From contig DAOVMD010000089.1 in assembly GCA_030630935.1 (NCBI GenBank), positions 1 to 9,228 of the forward strand: a stretch of 9,228 nt of DNA, in the 5' to 3' direction. This DNA comes from Candidatus Mcinerneyibacteriota bacterium. Lineage in GTDB: Bacteria > AUK180 > JAQVHJ01. Under the pieces are notes generated by a model, which did no database searches, was not told where the DNA came from, and saw only the letters and a list, made by a program, of their open reading frames with translations. Shown here in pieces: positions 6,285 to 9,228 of the stretch. Numbering within the stretch: the stretch's first letter is position 1; the number at the start of each line of letters is the position of its first letter. Both the position numbers and the translations under genes were made by a program.

Positions 6285-6424
6285 GGTTATTAACATATGA
6301 AAGAGCTGTATTTTGTTGTTACTAAATATTATATCATACTTAAGTTATCTTTTCAAGAGAAAAAAAATTCTATGGATTAAGAAGGCAGAAAAGTATATTT
6401 TAAATTTTTCTGTTCGGGTTCGTG

Positions 6425-6583
6425 TTTGGGCTTGAGACGTTATTGATAAGACACTCCTGCTTGCAGGAGCACCCATGAACCACTCATAAAATCGGGTTCA
6501 GGGCTAAAGAACTCAAACTCTTAAGCCCAAAATCCTACGTAGTTTTGGGGATTACTCGAACTGAAGTTTTTGGGAGAAAACTT
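6425..6583. other. Cluster of five hairpins, possible structured RNA or repeat element
   Basis: Several perfect stems are packed together. TTTGGGCTT (6425-6433) pairs with AAGCCCAAA (6523-6531) and encloses two hairpins: CTCCTGC/GCAGGAG (6454-6469, two-base loop) and TGAACC/GGTTCA (6476-6500). The 3' strand of the outer stem overlaps a competing hairpin CCCAAAA/TTTTGGG (6526-6549). AAGTTTT/AAAACTT (6564-6583) follows. No ORF of useful size or clear promoter is visible. The nested layout looks like a folded RNA or a palindromic repeat element. The strand is unknown and no U-tract marks a terminator. Confidence 0.5.
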
Positions 6584-6603
6584 GTGGGGACGTATATTAT
6601 CTT

Positions 6604-6639
6604 TTTATCACAATGTACATTTGTGTGCATTGTGATAAA
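6604..6639. repeat. Long hairpin, 16-bp stem with four-base loop
   Basis: TTTATCACAATGTACA (6604-6619) pairs with TGTGCATTGTGATAAA (6624-6639) at 15 of 16 positions; the single mismatch can form a G-U pair in RNA. The loop is TTTG. No T-run follows on either strand, so it is not a standard terminator. It may be an operator, a miniature palindromic element or part of the structured block to its left. Confidence 0.75.
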
Positions 6640-6768
6640 TTGGGATTCATCTCCATAAAAGGATGAAAAAAAAAGAAAAATAATAAAAAAGCATCAGAAA
6701 ACCTCGCATCAATTAACCTCGATGCATTCCATATAAAAAAATGGAAAAACTTCCGATAAACAAATTGC
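6640..6768. other. A-rich spacer before the GTPase promoter
   Basis: No gene is visible. The stretch holds a purine/A-rich run (about 6661-6690), a direct repeat AACCTCG (6700-6706 and 6715-6721) and a small GCATC/GATGC stem (6706-6725). The A-tracts could bend DNA upstream of the promoter at 6769. Confidence 0.35.
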
Positions 6769-6797
6769 TTGATTTTTTTTCTTGTTTATGTTATACT
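6769..6797 (+). promoter_or_regulatory. Promoter of the GTPase-SDR operon
   Basis: TTGATT (6769-6774) and TATACT (6792-6797) are separated by 17 bases. The predicted transcription start is near 6804, leaving a leader of about 45 bases that ends in the GAGGAG ribosome-binding site (6838-6843), six bases before the ATG. Confidence 0.65.
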
Positions 6798-6849
6798 CAA
6801 AGATTCAATTTTAAGTAATGATATTCTTTAAAAAACAGAGGAGACAAGT

Positions 6850-8172
6850 ATGGCGAAGAAAGTTATAATTATGGGAGCGGCAGGTCGTGACTTCCACAAT
6901 TTTAACGTTTATTTTCGGACTAACAAGGAATATGAAGTAGTTGCATTTACTGCGACCCAAATTCCGGATATTGATGATCGAAAATATCCCAAGGAACTTG
7001 CTGGTGAATTTTATCCGGAAGGCATACCCATTTATGCAGAGGAAGATCTTAAGGATTTAATAAAAAAACATAATGTAAAGGAAGTTTATTTTTCTTATAG
7101 TGACGTAAAGCATACCTATGTAATGAGGGAAGCCTCTATCGTCCAGGCTGCAGGTGCGGACTTTGTTCTTTTAGGTCCAGCTTCAACTATGTTAAAATCT
7201 AATAAACCAGTAATCAGTATATGTGCGGTAAGAACCGGTTGTGGAAAGAGTCAGACAACCAGAAAGGTTTTGGAAGTTTTGAAGGAAGCAGGGAAGAAAT
7301 GTGCAGTTATAAGGCATCCAATGCCTTACGGTGATTTAGTTGCTCAAAGAGTTCAGAAGTTTAAAACAATGGAAGACCTTGTTAAGTATAAGTGTACAAT
7401 TGAAGAAAGGGAAGAGTATGAACCTCATATTATGGAAGGAAATTTATTATTAGCAGGGGTTGACTATCAAGAGATTTTAAATGAAGCTGAGAAGGAAGCA
7501 GACTTCATTGTTTGGGACGGAGGAAATAATGATTTTTCATTTTTCAAGCCTGATTTAAATATAGTAGTTACCGATCCCCATCGTTCGGGACATGAGCTCC
7601 GTTATTATCCTGGTGAAACAAATTTCCGAATGGCAGATGTTATTGTAATAAACAAGGTTGACACCGCGAAGCAGGCAGGCATTGATGAGATCAAGGAAAA
7701 CATTAAGAAGTTTAATCCTTCAGCAAAAATAGTTATGGGTAACTCTCCCGTTTCTGTTGATGATCCGGAAGCTATTAAAGGTAAGAAGGTTCTGGTAATC
7801 GAAGACGGTCCAACTCTAACACATGGTGAGATGGAATTTGGAGCTGGGTATGTTGCTGCACAGAATTGTGGTGTTAAAGAAATAATTGATCCCAGACCCT
7901 ATGCAGTTGGTTCAATAACTGAAACATATAAAAAATATTCACACGTGAGTAAGATTTTACCGGCTATGGGATATGGTGAAAAACAAATAGCTGAGTTGGA
8001 GGAGACCATAAATAAAGCAGATGTTGATTATGTAGTTGTTGCAACTCCAATCGACTTAGGAAAACTAATTAAAATAGACAAACCATCGGTTCGAGTTCAG
8101 TATAAACTTGAAGAGGTTGGTCATCCTGATTTAAAAGATATTATATCAGAGAAATTTAAAGATATTTTATAA
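6850..8172 (+). CDS. Cyclic 2,3-diphosphoglycerate synthetase-like P-loop GTPase (COG2403 type)
   Basis: A 440-residue cytoplasmic protein. Residues 1-115 form a Rossmann-like N-terminal domain beginning VIIMGAAGRDFHNF and ending near LLGPASTML. A P-loop NTPase domain follows, with AVRTGCGKS (126-134), a likely metal-site segment VWDGGNND (221-228) and NKVD (268-271), the guanine-specificity motif. This order is the one I associate with proteins annotated as cyclic 2,3-diphosphoglycerate synthetase or 'predicted GTPase'. The archaeal enzyme makes the osmolyte cyclic 2,3-diphosphoglycerate, but the role of bacterial relatives is not settled and the name should not be taken as a proven reaction. 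The start is supported by GAGGAG six bases upstream and a promoter at 6769. It is the first gene of a probable operon, seven bases ahead of the SDR gene. Confidence 0.75.
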   Translation: MAKKVIIMGAAGRDFHNFNVYFRTNKEYEVVAFTATQIPDIDDRKYPKELAGEFYPEGIPIYAEEDLKDLIKKHNVKEVYFSYSDVKHTYVMREASIVQAAGADFVLLGPASTMLKSNKPVISICAVRTGCGKSQTTRKVLEVLKEAGKKCAVIRHPMPYGDLVAQRVQKFKTMEDLVKYKCTIEEREEYEPHIMEGNLLLAGVDYQEILNEAEKEADFIVWDGGNNDFSFFKPDLNIVVTDPHRSGHELRYYPGETNFRMADVIVINKVDTAKQAGIDEIKENIKKFNPSAKIVMGNSPVSVDDPEAIKGKKVLVIEDGPTLTHGEMEFGAGYVAAQNCGVKEIIDPRPYAVGSITETYKKYSHVSKILPAMGYGEKQIAELEETINKADVDYVVVATPIDLGKLIKIDKPSVRVQYKLEEVGHPDLKDIISEKFKDIL

Positions 8173-8179
8173 TTTTAAA

Positions 8180-9169
8180 ATGAAATATTTGGTTATCGGA
8201 GGAACAGGATTTATTGGAAGCCACCTTGTAGAGTACCTATTAACGCAAGGAGGCACGGTTCGAGTACCAATTAGAGACTCAAGCTCTCTAGAATGGCTGC
8301 CAGTCGAGAATAAATCTCTTGAACTTATAAAGTGCGATTTATTTAATGAAATCGACAGGCAAAAATTATTTAATGGAATTGAAATTGTCTTCCATCTTGC
8401 AGGAGTTACAAAAGCCCTTAATTGGAGAAAATATAAAAAATTTAATTCTGTTCTAACGAAAGTTCTTTATGATTCTGCAAGTGATTCAAACAGTATAAAA
8501 AAGTTTATATTTTTAAGTTCTCAAGCTTCAAAAGGTCCATCACCGGCGAAGTTAGGTCTGAATGAGGAAGAGTTCTCCCGACCTGTATCTTTATATGGAA
8601 AAAGTAAAAGGTTGGCAGAGAAATATCTTGAAAGGAAGATCGGTGTTCAAAAAATTGTAATATACTTATCCGCAGTTTTTGGACCTCGCGAAAGAGACTT
8701 TTTTACTTTTTTTAAGATTGCTTCACGTCATATATGTTTCTTTATAGGTTATAAGCATAGGTTTTTTGATTTGATCTATGTTAAGGACTTAGTAAAGGCA
8801 CTTCATATCGTTTCAAGAGAGACTTCAGGAAAAGATATTAAGTTAAACATCGCAGGATCAAGATATGTAAACTGGAGAATCTTTTTAAGACATCTCTCAT
8901 ATTCAGTTCGGGGACATATATATAAGATTTTTATCCCGGAAATAATTTTTTTTCCTATTGCAATCCTATTTGATTTTTATTATCGGATTACAAGTCAACC
9001 TCCTCTTCTGAATAAGGAGAAACTTTGCGAGATTAGAGAGCTGTTTTGGCTGTTAGACTGCCGCAAGCTTTATACTGAATATAATTTCAAAGAAGATTTT
9101 GGATTTGAAAAGGGGATTAATGAAACCTTTGATTGGTATAAAGAAAAAGGCTGGGTAAAAGGAGTTTAA
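8180..9169 (+). CDS. NAD(P)-dependent epimerase/dehydratase (extended SDR), 3-beta-HSD-like
   Basis: An oxidoreductase of 329 residues. The nucleotide-binding motif GGTGFIGSHL is at 7-16, FHLAG near 71-75, the active-site serine region FLSSQAS at 111-117 and the catalytic Y139-x-x-x-K143 in YGKSK. The C-terminal part has a hydrophobic stretch (about 249-268) and then a 'LLDCRKLYTEYNF...GINETFDWYKEKGW' ending, typical of SDRs acting on membrane-linked or sterol/ketosphinganine-like substrates. The stretch could anchor it to the membrane. The R-x-S-S-S-L-E-W-L segment (32-40) resembles dihydroflavonol/3-beta-HSD-type members. No clear Shine-Dalgarno precedes its ATG, so it may be translated by coupling with the gene before it, seven bases upstream. 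It is followed after one base by a probable alpha-oxoamine synthase. The substrate cannot be read from the sequence. Confidence 0.85.
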   Translation: MKYLVIGGTGFIGSHLVEYLLTQGGTVRVPIRDSSSLEWLPVENKSLELIKCDLFNEIDRQKLFNGIEIVFHLAGVTKALNWRKYKKFNSVLTKVLYDSASDSNSIKKFIFLSSQASKGPSPAKLGLNEEEFSRPVSLYGKSKRLAEKYLERKIGVQKIVIYLSAVFGPRERDFFTFFKIASRHICFFIGYKHRFFDLIYVKDLVKALHIVSRETSGKDIKLNIAGSRYVNWRIFLRHLSYSVRGHIYKIFIPEIIFFPIAILFDFYYRITSQPPLLNKEKLCEIRELFWLLDCRKLYTEYNFKEDFGFEKGINETFDWYKEKGWVKGV

Positions 9170-9170
9170 A

Positions 9171-9228
9171 ATGACAGATTTATTTGAAAAGTGTGATAAA
9201 TTTCTTGAGGCGCGAAAGGTAATGAAGT
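9171..9228 (+). CDS. Start of a probable PLP-dependent alpha-oxoamine synthase (partial)
   Basis: Only 19 codons are inside the window (MTDLFEKCDKFLEARKVMK). The ATG has GGAG six bases upstream (9161-9164) and starts one base after the SDR stop, so the two genes are almost certainly co-transcribed and coupled. The short N-terminus (DLFEKC-x-KF-x-EA-x-x-VM) is like that of 2-amino-3-ketobutyrate CoA ligase or serine palmitoyltransferase-like enzymes, which condense an amino acid with an acyl-CoA. This identification rests on very few residues. Confidence 0.5.
   Translation, partial: MTDLFEKCDKFLEARKVMK

Larger units (their letters stand above)
5970..6360. other. oriC: Replication origin region (oriC)
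   Basis: Three perfect TTATCCACA boxes in the same orientation (5975, 6086, 6276) and one near-consensus reverse box (6259) occur within about 310 bases directly upstream of dnaA. Very AT-rich stretches lie on both sides (6000-6080 and 6300-6375) and either could unwind. A degenerate box (TTATACACT, 6153-6161) lies between them. Genes on both sides are transcribed outward, as expected around an origin. No real protein gene is visible here. A 14-codon ORF with a strong Shine-Dalgarno (6136-6180) is present but is probably chance. Confidence 0.85.

Noticed and set aside
6420-6640. CRISPR array
   Set aside because: The hairpins differ in sequence; there are no equal-length repeats with spacers.
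5983-6849. rpmH or another small gene upstream of dnaA
   Set aside because: I looked for the short basic L34 protein and other small ORFs on both strands and saw none.

Overview
This is an AT-rich bacterial chromosomal segment that contains dnaA and a recognisable replication origin next to it. The sequence alone does not give the phylum. The low GC, sigma70-type promoters (TTGA-rich -35, TATAAT -10, 17-nt spacers), hairpin-rich intergenic DNA and lack of the usual rpmH-dnaA-dnaN order fit an uncultivated, non-model lineage better than a classical Firmicute or proteobacterium.

Left third (about 1-2650, minus strand). A complete insertion sequence (88-2214) has imperfect terminal inverted repeats of about 28 bp. 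It has its own strong promoter, a helix-turn-helix orfA and a DDE transposase orfB. OrfB has no start codon of its own and is joined to orfA through a ten-A run, so expression probably needs slippage or frameshifting. The right flank of the IS carries a decayed radC (JAB/MPN-domain) gene. It keeps an intact promoter and start but has stops, frameshifts, an internal deletion and a truncated end.

Middle (2650-5982, minus strand). A cluster of short 'TATCCCGAC' inverted repeats lies downstream of an unusual fusion gene (2870-4351). Its protein has an N-terminal zinc-dependent nucleotide deaminase of RibD/dCMP type, a GHKL-type ATPase domain of the kind usually paired with AlbA_2/Schlafen DNA-binding domains, and a C-terminal winged helix. 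This is the best candidate for an undescribed system, possibly in nucleotide-based defence or regulation. It sits directly downstream of dnaA, where dnaN is often found.

Origin (about 5970-6640). Three perfect DnaA boxes and one near-consensus box, AT-rich stretches and an inverted repeat mark oriC. To the right are a run of at least five short hairpins and a 16-bp perfect-but-one hairpin, which no gene explains.

Right third (6850-9228, plus strand). A promoter and strong ribosome-binding site lead into a cyclic-2,3-diphosphoglycerate-synthetase-like P-loop GTPase (COG2403 type). It is followed seven bases later by an extended SDR with a hydrophobic C-terminal segment, and one base after that by the start of a probable PLP-dependent alpha-oxoamine synthase (cut by the window). 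The last two suggest a lipid or amino-ketone pathway. Genes on both sides of the origin are transcribed away from it, as expected for leading-strand orientation.
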